Shown: positions 24,207 to 33,491 of the stretch, piece after piece | Layout: the number at the start of each line of letters is the position of its first letter | How positions within the stretch are numbered: position 1 is the first letter of the stretch | DNA from: Flammula alnicola | Taxonomy: Eukaryota; Basidiomycota; Agaricomycetes; Agaricales; Strophariaceae | Length of the DNA: 64,000 nucleotides | Assembly: GCA_015499995.1 (NCBI GenBank) | Contig: JADNRV010000069.1 | Location: 1-64,000 of the forward strand | Reading direction: 5' to 3' | Notes under the pieces: model-generated | Databases searched by the model: none | Told to the model about the DNA's origin: nothing | Seen by the model: only the letters and a program-made list of their open reading frames with translations | Translations under genes and position numbers: made by a program

Positions 24207-25804
24207 TGGCTCGTGCGTCAAACAATTTGATTTTTCCAGCGCGCGTCTTTCGATTTTCTCAAATTCTTAAGAGACAATTCTATTTAATGGATGTATGGCT
24301 ATATACATGGAAGTCTACGTAGCGATAGCATGGGTTTTGGAGTTGTGAGCTCGAAAGAATAGTCAAAAATCGACTTTTCGGAGTTTGCCGGGCAGATAAC
24401 AGCCCAGCACTATGGTGTATAAACCTGTTCGGCGACTCGAGACTCGTTCGAACCCTTTCGAGATCGATTTCCTTCAAGTTCAGTTGTCCTTTGGTTGTTC
24501 TCCAAGCAACCTCCAGCTTCATCACAGAGTATCTTCCGAAAAACCATTACGGCTACAGCTATAACCCTCTTGAATGATTCGACGAAAGATCTTGCAACCT
24601 AGGGAACTCCTGCCAGAGTCCGCACAAATATTGTCTTCGTTTGCAACCGAGAGGGCAAACGCGTCTTATCGCCTGCGTGAGGGACACTACTTCTTAGTTT
24701 CCATTTCTAAGATTAATACTGCCTCTCTTGCTAGTTTCAGCCATCGTGTCGCAAAATTCGTCCCGAACACCCGCGAATGGCTTCATGCAGACTTGAAGGA
24801 CGTTTAAAGAAGCTGAAAGGCACCTGATCGCCCTGGAACCTGTTATTAATTCGAGAGCTGTTGGTAGTAAAGTTGAGGGTATGTTTTTATTTTTACCCGT
24901 GCAATGCTATACGCTGAGAGTTGCTCCTGCAATTTAGATAGGAGAGAACCGGTGAGAGAGAAGATCAGATGACAACCCGTTATCTGCCTGCGCCGGTTTC
25001 CAGAAACTATCGAGCTTGGGTCAGGCTCAAGCTCTCGCTCGTTCTACAATGGAACTTGTCTGTCGGGTATCCTATTGTCCCCGTCAAGCCAATCAAGCCT
25101 CGGACGTCAAATTCGAGTCGAGGGCGTTTTCTGACGGGTCCTTGGGCGTCCTGATGCGAAAACCACAATGGCCTAGACGTGCATGCAATTGGTTTGGGAG
25201 AAACAGTGAGTCTCTAATTAATCATGCGTGCACATACGCACATGCGCATTTTGAAAAAACTTAGAATCTCATTAGTTTCCGGAACTGCTGTAACTTGTGT
25301 TATTTCTTTGATCGTCAAGCGTAAACACTTCGTATTGACTTTCATTCTACAAGCCTCTTACGAATAAGCGGCCGCACTGCTTCGTCCATCGCTCGAGTGT
25401 TCTTATCGTTCTGACGAGCTCAGCGTATGGGCTTCCGGCGAACCCGAAGGCCAAGGAAGACGTATTGCGGAGGAGAGACTTCATTTGGGTGGATATCGTG
25501 CGTTGGATGTGAAGCTTTTCGTGGTCTAGGACTTACGTGGCTTGTAGATTGTGAGTAGCCTGACGAGTTTGCTGGCGGTAATTGCTCTTCGATCGACAGA
25601 AATTCGAACACAACGAATCTCCAGAAGTAACAGAACAGACATCCACAGAGGGCCCAGAAGCGTTAGAATTTACTCAATTCCCGAGGTGTTTGTGGATTTC
25701 CAAGTTTATTTGCAACATCTACACGCCTCAGACCTTCATAAATACCACATCGTAGCATGCTCTTTCGACCAACTTCTTCCCCATTCAAGGTCTCTCTATT
25801 CAGC
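24207..25804. other. no gene recognised
   Basis: No domain-bearing or spliced frame. It contains scattered GGCAGATAAC motifs only. Confidence 0.4.
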
Positions 25805-27355
25805 ATGGCAACTCTGGAGGTCTAGCGAACGATAGGGAGGCCGTGTATCCCCTCACTTTATTCGACAATACGTTCGCGGGCGTAGTCATTGTCATGGGGT
25901 GGCTCGTCGAAGGAACAGTGGATGTGAGCCGTCTGGAGCACGCGTTGGAAAAAGTTACGGCCAAATGGCCGCTGCTCGGCGGGAGGCTGGAGAGAAACGA
26001 GGTATGCATAAGCACGCGAATTTATCGTGTTCTGTCCTAATGCGCAAATCGTCTATTTACAGAAGATGTATCAGCTCCGAATTCCCCTTGGCGGTACATA
26101 TCCCGCAGGATACCGACGCTATACTCTCACATCGTGGACGTCGGACAAGCCTCTCTCCGATTTTGTATCACTCCCTCTGCCGCCGTCGCATAAGCCGCTC
26201 CCCCTGCACTCCTTATGGACACGGAGGCGCCACGGGTGACAGAGGCATTCATCAACGGCGCACATCCCATAACCTATTGGCATGTAACTCACTTCAGTGA
26301 TCCGGATGGGAAACAATCGTACTCTTGCATCGGTGTTACCTTTCCGCACGCGGTATTCGACGGACTCGGTATTTCCTCTGTCGTCCATGCAGTGGAAGCC
26401 GAGCTTCTGGGGAAGGCATGGCCCTCCACGGCTGCTCTCCACAGCGGCTTTAATGAGAATCCATTGTCGGTTATGATGGAGAAGGCCGCTCTGGAAACAG
26501 CTGAATACGTGAACAAGGAGGTATACTCTGCCCCGGATCTGGTCGGGTTTTGGTGGATTCTTGTGTTTTCCGTCTGGTCGTACTGGCAGGTGATATGGCA
26601 TGGCTCGGGAGAGAAGATGCTGCTGATTCCTCGCCAGGCGATGGATAAGCTCGTAGAAGATATAAGGCAGGGCCTGGTCGATGAAGGAGGCGATGTACGG
26701 CTCTCGAGAGGGGATGTGTTAGCTGCTTTTTTGTTCAAGGTATGACCGTCATTGTTGTTGCAATTCGCCTGGATGCCTATATATTTTCCCCACTTTGCAG
26801 ACAATTTTCTGTGATAATAGACTTCGTCCAGATAACACCGTTCATATGGCAAGCCTGGCTTCTCTGAGTCGGTTCTTCGATGGAGTACTGGCAAATTATT
26901 CGCATAATTGTGTTGTTCCCCTCCCGTATCGGCAATACACCGTTCAAGAATTGAAGACAAGGTCTATTGCCGCACTCGCCTCTGATCTATGCAAAACCAG
27001 GCAAAACTTCACTGTTGAGGACGCCTTGCAGTGCTATGACGTGATGCTTCGAGGCGCGGAGACCCAGCGCGCATTCGTGTACTTCCACCCAAACGTGGAC
27101 GAAAGCGCCACGTTGACCAACGTCTGTGTCGCCAATATCGCCAACATCAATTGGACGGGAACAGGTGCAGGGCGTACGCTGTGCCGTTACAAGAAATGTT
27201 TCTGCAAGCCCCCACTCACCAACCACACGAACATGATGACTGCTGTTGGGTACCTTGAGGACGGCGCGTTATTGTTACATGTTAGTTTGATACGCACACG
27301 GTTGGATAGGTTGGACGCAGAGATACGGCGTCTTGTGGAGGAAGCTCAAAGCTAA
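25805..27355 (+). pseudogene. HxxxD acyltransferase (BAHD/trichothecene-acetyltransferase-like), decayed
   Basis: The family transfers acyl groups from acyl-CoA to hydroxyls or amines of small molecules. The active-site motif is HAVFDGLGIS (HxxxD). The start region matches the family pattern VYPLTLFDNTFAG, and clean introns are at 26002-26062 and 26741-26800. Three lesions break it. A TAG (25823-25825) follows MATLEV where CAG would fit. The frame then slips by one base before VYPLTLFDN. A second one-base loss in a C run (26200-26204) separates SHKPLP from LLMDTEAPRVTEAF. The second half (26795-27355) is open to its stop. I read it as a pseudogene; alternatively the first two lesions could reflect a misplaced start. 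Confidence 0.72.
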
Positions 27356-27979
27356 CAGGAGTTACGAGAGACGACAAAGACTAATTTGGGATTAATGTGC
27401 GTTCCTTCTCAATGATCATTGACAAGAGGGCCTTACAGAACACCCAATAACGACCGAAAGCCGACTAGATTATTCAGACGATTGACGAAGCAGTATATCC
27501 AATAGCTGAACGCCGGGATCCAAGAGTATCAACACATGATCTTATGTCGTCTCGGTCTCAATACACCCATCTTTCAAGATCAGCCCTGCGCAGACCGCCC
27601 TACGGATAGTATGCACGGGGCAAAGAAACTGTAACTAACGTTAATATAACATCCAATGCAAAGGAAGAGAAGGAGTAAGGATTGGGACAGGCTCAAACAC
27701 AGCAGAATGTCATGAGTATATTTTCCGGGGAGCGCTATTGTCTCTCTTTGCGAGAGCCTCGTCTTTAGGGAAAGGCACCACATGGAAATGATGATGTCGT
27801 CTCCACAATGACTTGGACATGAAATAATTACTCATCTACTCCGCCTCTCCGCATAGAAGAGACTTTGCAAAATAATGGCGATTGGGCCTCGATGGAGGAG
27901 TTGATTGTAACTTACCGGAAAGGGCCGCAACTGGATATAGTCTTTTTTTCGTCAAAGATATGTAGAGTATCAGCGTCGT
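27356..27979. other. intergenic; right end abuts duplicated hydrolase tail
   Basis: No gene is recognised. The last ~20 bases ('gtatcagcgtcgtccgt') match hydrolase copy A near 1205-1221, so they are the far side of the gene split by the retrotransposon. Confidence 0.6.
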
Positions 27980-27983
27980 CCGT

Positions 27984-28270
27984 TGGAGCAGTCCAATCTG
28001 GCTCAGGCGAATGCACGCGATGGAAGCGAGGCAAGAGTCGTGTCGTTCTGAACGTGGACGCGTCGCGCTGTGCGTCTGCTGCACAGCCACGAGGCCCAGA
28101 GCGTAGCTAGGTCTAGTCTATCCGATCCTGTCTATCTACGAAGTCTCTATCTAATCCGATCCTGTCTATCTACGAGGTCTGTCTATCTACGAGGTCTCTA
28201 TCTACGAGGTCTCTATCTAATCCGATCCTATCTAATCTAGCCGAGGTGGCTGCCCAAGCTCACTATCACA
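27984..28270 (-). repeat. 3' LTR of the gypsy element
   Basis: 287 bp. Plus-strand ends are TGGAGCAGTCC and CACTATCACA. It contains tandem 'tctatctacgaggt' units. Compared with the other LTR it differs by a small substitution/indel near 28040 and a 3-bp indel in the 'cagcc' stretch. Confidence 0.95.
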
Positions 28271-28286
28271 TGTGCCCCCCCACAAA
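28271..28286 (-). other. polypurine tract candidate
   Basis: On the minus strand GTGGGGGGGCACA lies directly against the 3' LTR, the position expected for the plus-strand primer. Confidence 0.7.
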
Positions 28287-31200
28287 CTAAGCAACGTCCT
28301 CGTTGCGTACACCAACACCTGTCCCTTCCTCTCGCTCATCACCCTCAATCGCATCAAAGAACTCCTCGTTCTCACTCTCCGGCTCCTCCTCTCCTCCGCT
28401 TCTTATCACCACTTGACTCTCACCCATGTCAACCCGTGGAATCTCCGAAGCCGAATCCGCCACGGTTGCCGGTACATCCACATCAGCCTCCTTATCTACA
28501 TCGCCATCAGCTTTCACCTCATCTTCCAATTCTTCCCGTCTACGCCATTCCTTCTCAATCGCGGCCTGCGTCTTCTCCAACTCCGTCCCTTTCCTCGGTA
28601 TGAACTGGCGTAGCCGTCGTGAACTGAACCTGCCCGCAATCGGAAAACCTTCCAATGTTTCAAGTTTGTAGGAGTGGTGGTCCCGGCTGATGATTCGTCG
28701 AGGTGCGGAGAATTTCGGTACGAGTTTTCTCTCTGTTTTGAATGTATAGTCTAAGTCGCTTCGATAGACTTGTACCAGATCGCCAGCCTTGAAGACAACT
28801 TCTCGAGGGGGGTGGGCCATGACCTGTTTATCGAATGCCGCCTTGCGGCGGTGGGCATGCTCGACAATCTGGGCATATCCATCAAAACGGTGTTGATCAA
28901 CGTACGCCATTTGAATATCGACTTCCTCGGGGGTTGGCTCAGCTGATATTTCTGCAGATGGTGTTGGTTTTGTGTTGACAACTAGGCTCAGGAGGAGCTC
29001 GTTTGGTGAGTACTTTAAATTTGGAAGGATTCGGTTGTTGATGTGGCGGATTGCGGCCTCCAGATGATCTGGCCAGTTTGCTGGGACGTCCATCTTGGCG
29101 TATTCATCTTCTCCTAGGTCTGGTGCGCACATTCGCTTCAAGCGATCGAGGAGGATTGCATTGGTACCCTCGAGGAGGCCGTTAACCCAGGGCGAATATG
29201 GCGGGCAGATTTCGAGCTTCGTTCCTCGGATAGCGCACTCCTCTCGCAACTCCTTGTTGTCAAACTCAGGTCCGCCGTCTGTCATTAATGTTTCGGATGC
29301 TGTGAAGAGGTCGCAGATGTCACCATAGCTCTTTCTCGATGTCTTACCTGTTGCCGCTGACTTCAACTTTGTCACCCACACCCGCTGCGCATACACGTCC
29401 ATCCACAGGCCTAGCTTTGTGATACCGCCCTTTCCTTTCGGCAGTGATAGGGTGTCCGCGACCATGAGTTCGAATGGGTGACGTCGAGTTATAGGTTCGA
29501 GGAGAGAATGAAGGTGCGTAGCTCCGAATCCTTTGCATCTCCCGCAGTCCCTGATGGCTTTCATGATAGATTGGTCCATCTTCGGGCTTGTAATCTTGTC
29601 GAGGAGCTGCACCTTGATGCCGTCGCGATGAAAGTGTCCTTTGTTGCAGTGTTCCTCCCAAGCAAGTGTGACCGTCTCCTCCTGTGTTACGCATTCTAAC
29701 CTCGCCCTTGCCCTCACAGATCCATCTCCTACTCTCCACAACCGCCCTCCGTCAATCATGTAGCCTTTTGCCTTGTGCCGCGCTCTCTTTTGCACCCGCA
29801 GACTCTTCCCATGGTCCAATTCCAGCAACGAGTCAATGATCTCCAAGAAAACCTTCTCTTTGGCAAATCGTGTTCGTAATGCGCTGTATGTTGATTCGAG
29901 CTGAGTTGCTTGGATATGGAATATGTCGTTGGCCAACCCGGTACGTGCTTCCCAATCCTCGCTTACTGTCCATTCGTGACCGTCTCCTGGTTCCTTAGGC
30001 AGGTTGATGAACTGTCGGCTGAGGCCGTCAGCGACCACGTTGAGGCGCCCAGGTCGATGACGAACGTCGATGATGTTGTGCGCCAGGACTGCATCTCGCC
30101 ATCGCGCATGTGTCGAATTCAGTGTCGTACTCATTAGGTGGTCACGGAGGGCTTGGCAATCCGTCTCGATCTCGCATGGGTAGCCCCATATGACGTCGCC
30201 GAACTTGTCTAGTGTGTGTTTTAGAGCGCCGAATTCGAGGATGAAAGGTTTATATTTCTCCTCTGTCGGAGATGTTCGTTTGAATGAAAAGCCGATTGGG
30301 TGGATAGTAGTCTTCTCCGTCCCGTTAGGCAGGACTGTGGTAAACTTCTGTGTCAACATTCCTGCGAACCCATATTTGCAGCCGTCCGTCGTTATAATGA
30401 AGGGTGTCCCATCGTATTTCGGACCTTTCAGTACAGGTTCACTTGTTAAAGCGACCTTCAACCTAAGGAAGGCATGATCATGCTCTCGTTTCCATAACCC
30501 GACCAGTGAGAACCCCTTCATAGCGCGAGTGTAAGCGGCCTTCCCTTTAAGCTTAGGTAGATCTAGTTTGCGGGCGAGATCAGTGAGTGGTTGTGCGATA
30601 GATGCGTATCCTTTTATGAGGGGTCGAAAATAGCCTGTCAAACCGAGAAATGAGCCTAGGTTTTGCAAGTCGGTTGGTGTCTTCCAGTCTGCGACAGCTG
30701 TCAGCTTCGTTAGATCAGGCTTAATACCATCTGGGCCAACTCTTCCGCCTGCGAACGTTGCTTCTGTCATAAAAAACTTAGATTTGGCTGCTGAAAGAGA
30801 GAGTCCGGTATCGCGTATGCGTTGTAGGAGGCGGCGTGTGTTCGAAAGCATGCTTTCAAAGTCATCTCCTGCTAAACCGCCGTCGTCGACGAACAGTTCA
30901 ATTAGTGTTCCTGTCAGATCGCCTAGGGCGCTTGCTGTCATCTCCGCAAATGTAGACGGTGCGCCTGTAAGACCGAACGGCATGCGTTTGTAGGCGAAAT
31001 ATCCCCGGCCTTCCACATAAAAGCAGATGTAGGGTTGGTCGTCAATCTCAATTTCACAGGCATAAAACCCGCTTGCAAAGTCGAAGACCGATATCCACCT
31101 ATGGCCGCTAAGATTCTGCTGCTTCTGGCGTATGTCGCCTTGGGGCATTGGTGGCACTTTGGTGACCTGGTTTAGCTCGGCGAAATCTTGGCAGACACGC

Positions 31201-32186
31201 CATTTGTTCTGCGCGCGAGGAGGGTCGGAATCGACAGCAATTTCCTCCTTTGGCGGTAGATCTTCGAATGCAGACGGAAACCCGGCTGCTATGCATTCAT
31301 CATTTACGCGATGCTTAAGCATGTCAAGCGTAAGACCGCCGCCCTCGTGTGCTTTCTTTGCTAGCGTAGTGGCACCGCAACATTTGACATCCTGATGGGC
31401 GATGGGTCTGATGATATCTGCGGCCAGCATCTTGTCGATCACGCCGTTGAAAAACTCCTTCTGAGGCGGACTTTGTGGGCGCTGGTGCACTTTTGTCTTG
31501 AACTGTGTGTCTCGGGGAAAGTCAAGCCGGTGTGATGCACCCTTCACTGCGGTAACCTCGCTCATTGAAAGAGCAAAGCAACCTGCGTATTCGGAAATGG
31601 TTTCACGAACACGCTCAAGTTGGACTGGCGTGAGATCAGGACCGATAGTGATTTCGGAGAGAATAGCTGCTACACGAGCCGGATTGTTGGGATCGGTTTT
31701 CCGCGTTAGCAATGTGGGCTCAAACGATTTGGTGATTTCCGGCTGAGCTGCTCCAGGATGTGTGGGATCGTTCCCAGCGACGGTGTCGAGAAGCCATGTA
31801 GAACTCCAACTTTCATCTGCTGGCTTTGAATGACTGGTTTCCACGGAAATAGCTGGGATTTCATTATCATGAGTAATAGGGTCTGTGTTCGATGAGGATT
31901 GGGTGTCAAAACTTCCCTCAAGGGGGATCGCAAATCCCCCGTGAAGTTTGTGCGCGTTGGAATCATTCTCTTCATCGAGCTTTTGTCCCTCTATGACCGG
32001 TGGTTCAACCGATTCCTCCGCTATACTGGCCATATGGTCAACCGATTGGATCTTTGATAAAGATTTGACATGTGAAACTCCCCTCAAGGGGGATCGTGTA
32101 TAATCCCCGAAGCATCTAAGGTAGGGCTCATGCATACTCGACAAGCCACACGTGACTTGCGCGTTACTTACGTGACAAAACAGCAT
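28287..32186 (-). CDS. pol: pol polyprotein: reverse transcriptase, RNase H, integrase
   Basis: 1299-codon open frame. RT: the catalytic box reads FVDD (around residue 430) instead of the common YVDD/YLDD, with KRMPFGLTGAP upstream. RNase H: TTDGCKYG near residue 600. Integrase: an HHCC zinc-finger pattern (HCNKGHFHRD and CGRC, near 850), then the D,D35E core with Asp in VADTL, Asp in MTDGGPEF and Glu in GLLEGTN exactly 35 residues later. The C-terminus is acidic. The first ~15 residues come from the MITE terminal repeat, so the true pol start is not this ATG. After removing the MITE, pol would lie in the -1 frame relative to protease. Confidence 0.95.
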   Translation of the reverse strand: MLFCHVSNAQVTCGLSSMHEPYLRCFGDYTRSPLRGVSHVKSLSKIQSVDHMASIAEESVEPPVIEGQKLDEENDSNAHKLHGGFAIPLEGSFDTQSSSNTDPITHDNEIPAISVETSHSKPADESWSSTWLLDTVAGNDPTHPGAAQPEITKSFEPTLLTRKTDPNNPARVAAILSEITIGPDLTPVQLERVRETISEYAGCFALSMSEVTAVKGASHRLDFPRDTQFKTKVHQRPQSPPQKEFFNGVIDKMLAADIIRPIAHQDVKCCGATTLAKKAHEGGGLTLDMLKHRVNDECIAAGFPSAFEDLPPKEEIAVDSDPPRAQNKWRVCQDFAELNQVTKVPPMPQGDIRQKQQNLSGHRWISVFDFASGFYACEIEIDDQPYICFYVEGRGYFAYKRMPFGLTGAPSTFAEMTASALGDLTGTLIELFVDDGGLAGDDFESMLSNTRRLLQRIRDTGLSLSAAKSKFFMTEATFAGGRVGPDGIKPDLTKLTAVADWKTPTDLQNLGSFLGLTGYFRPLIKGYASIAQPLTDLARKLDLPKLKGKAAYTRAMKGFSLVGLWKREHDHAFLRLKVALTSEPVLKGPKYDGTPFIITTDGCKYGFAGMLTQKFTTVLPNGTEKTTIHPIGFSFKRTSPTEEKYKPFILEFGALKHTLDKFGDVIWGYPCEIETDCQALRDHLMSTTLNSTHARWRDAVLAHNIIDVRHRPGRLNVVADGLSRQFINLPKEPGDGHEWTVSEDWEARTGLANDIFHIQATQLESTYSALRTRFAKEKVFLEIIDSLLELDHGKSLRVQKRARHKAKGYMIDGGRLWRVGDGSVRARARLECVTQEETVTLAWEEHCNKGHFHRDGIKVQLLDKITSPKMDQSIMKAIRDCGRCKGFGATHLHSLLEPITRRHPFELMVADTLSLPKGKGGITKLGLWMDVYAQRVWVTKLKSAATGKTSRKSYGDICDLFTASETLMTDGGPEFDNKELREECAIRGTKLEICPPYSPWVNGLLEGTNAILLDRLKRMCAPDLGEDEYAKMDVPANWPDHLEAAIRHINNRILPNLKYSPNELLLSLVVNTKPTPSAEISAEPTPEEVDIQMAYVDQHRFDGYAQIVEHAHRRKAAFDKQVMAHPPREVVFKAGDLVQVYRSDLDYTFKTERKLVPKFSAPRRIISRDHHSYKLETLEGFPIAGRFSSRRLRQFIPRKGTELEKTQAAIEKEWRRREELEDEVKADGDVDKEADVDVPATVADSASEIPRVDMGESQVVIRSGGEEEPESENEEFFDAIEGDEREEGTGVGVRNEDVA

Positions 32187-32772
32187 TTTTGCAAAACGAG
32201 AGTTTCACGGAAATTTTAAAAAATTCTGCTTCCTGAGAACGATGGAGAAATGTATTTAAAATGGATCTCAGCAAGCAAATTTTTTACAAACGAAGTGTGG
32301 AGGTTGTTTTTGAAGATTTAAGTGTTCAGGTCCACATTCTTGAATGCACGTGATGAGAGATTTTGAGTGGACGATGGCGGGGGCCCAAGATTAGGGTTGG
32401 GTAAAAAACCTCCAGGGGGGGTAATTTACCAGTAATTTACCTCGAAAATTTTTTCTGGGAGAGGGATAGGTAATTTACCAGTATTTTACCGGTAATTTAC
32501 CATCACGTGATTTGATTTTTCGTAAGGCTTTTCAAAAAAAATTCACCACCTGTCGCGGCTCATATATATCACGTGGCCATGCAGTAAAAAACCTCACAGA
32601 CCTGCCGCCAAGGGGGGGTAATTTACCTGGTAATTTACCGGTATTTTACCGGTAAAAAACGTTTTGGTAAAAAACCCTAGGTTTTTTACCCAACCCTACC
32701 CAAGATCATATGCACATTGTCACACTCTGTCACTTCACGTGGAGGCTTGTCGAGTATGCATGAGCCCTACCT
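32119..32772. mobile_element. TA-flanked MITE (Tc1/mariner-like) inside the retrotransposon
   Basis: 654 bp with perfect 29-bp terminal inverted repeats beginning AGGTAGGGCTCATGCATAC, bounded by TA on both sides (32117-32118, 32773-32774). Partial similarity (CACGTGA) continues beyond the perfect repeat. There is no coding capacity. Its TAG supplies the protease stop codon. A second MITE sits inside it; without that one it is 339 bp. Confidence 0.88.
32392..32698. mobile_element. hAT-like MITE nested in the TA MITE, 8-bp TSD
   Basis: 307 bp. Termini are TAGGGTTGGGTAAAAAACC and its inverse. It is flanked by a perfect 8-bp duplication CCCAAGAT (32384-32391, 32699-32706), the size made by hAT transposases. 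The interior is packed with copies of TAATTTACC and TATTTTACCGG, which may be transposase-binding subterminal repeats. Confidence 0.88.
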
Positions 32773-33447
32773 TATGCGCTGCTTGATATCAACCGTGAGA
32801 TTGGCCAATAATTCTCCCGCAATCCCTTCTTTACTTGCGAACTGGTTGTCTAAAACCACCCACTTCTTCTTTTCCAAGTCCTGAGGTATGCGCACCACAT
32901 CCAGCGAGTAATCATGGACGGCCTTGAATGCTTCCAGTAGGGGTTTTCCGAATAATAACGCCCATGCGCCGCCACTGCTGAATACCTCGAAAACCCCATA
33001 CTGACGTATGCCTTTCACTGTCACCCATCCTCTCCATATGCCTAAGGAAGGAACCAGTCGCCCATCTGCCACTTTAAGCACCCGATGTGAAGGTTCTAGT
33101 GCGGATAGTCGTCCCTTTGACCTGAGGTACATGTCCTCGTCGAGGCCGTTGACCATGGCACCATCGTCGAAACAGCTCCGAAACCTCACTTTCTCCCCTT
33201 TTGGCCCCGCTAGCTCCACTCCATACATGAATGGTATGCTCTCCTTCTCGTCTTTCCCTCCTCTTAGGCTGCCAACACTGTAAAGGTCCGAAATGATAAC
33301 ATTATCTGCGACGTAATACATGCTCGTATCTGGGATAACCACTGCGTCTACTGGTAAAGCTCCCTCCCCTCGCGTTGGGGTATACAGTCCGTTGGCAGGC
33401 CTTCGTTTGTCCCCGAGCAGTGGCTCATTGTGCTCAGGGACCATCAC
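32767..33447 (-). CDS. retrotransposon aspartic protease
   Basis: The frame holds SCFDDGAMVNG, a retropepsin-like active-site loop with DDG in place of DTG/DSG, and the downstream hydrophobic-Gly segment WALLFGKPLLEAF typical of the flap/C-terminal part. It overlaps the end of gag in the -1 frame; the open frame extends upstream of its first ATG to about 33515. Its stop lies in the terminal repeat of the inserted MITE. Confidence 0.8.
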   Translation of the reverse strand: MMVPEHNEPLLGDKRRPANGLYTPTRGEGALPVDAVVIPDTSMYYVADNVIISDLYSVGSLRGGKDEKESIPFMYGVELAGPKGEKVRFRSCFDDGAMVNGLDEDMYLRSKGRLSALEPSHRVLKVADGRLVPSLGIWRGWVTVKGIRQYGVFEVFSSGGAWALLFGKPLLEAFKAVHDYSLDVVRIPQDLEKKKWVVLDNQFASKEGIAGELLANLTVDIKQRIR

Positions 33448-33491
33448 CCGTCTCTCTTTCCATCCTCGGGTCGTCGAAGAAGCATCCTGCT

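Noticed and set aside
26119..26960. 160- and 223-codon minus-strand frames over the acyltransferase
   Set aside because: Antisense shadows; the plus strand carries the HxxxD motif and splice sites.
28130..28260. CRISPR-like spaced repeats ('tctatctacgag')
   Set aside because: Tandem microsatellite inside the LTR; no spacers of constant length, and the genome is eukaryotic.
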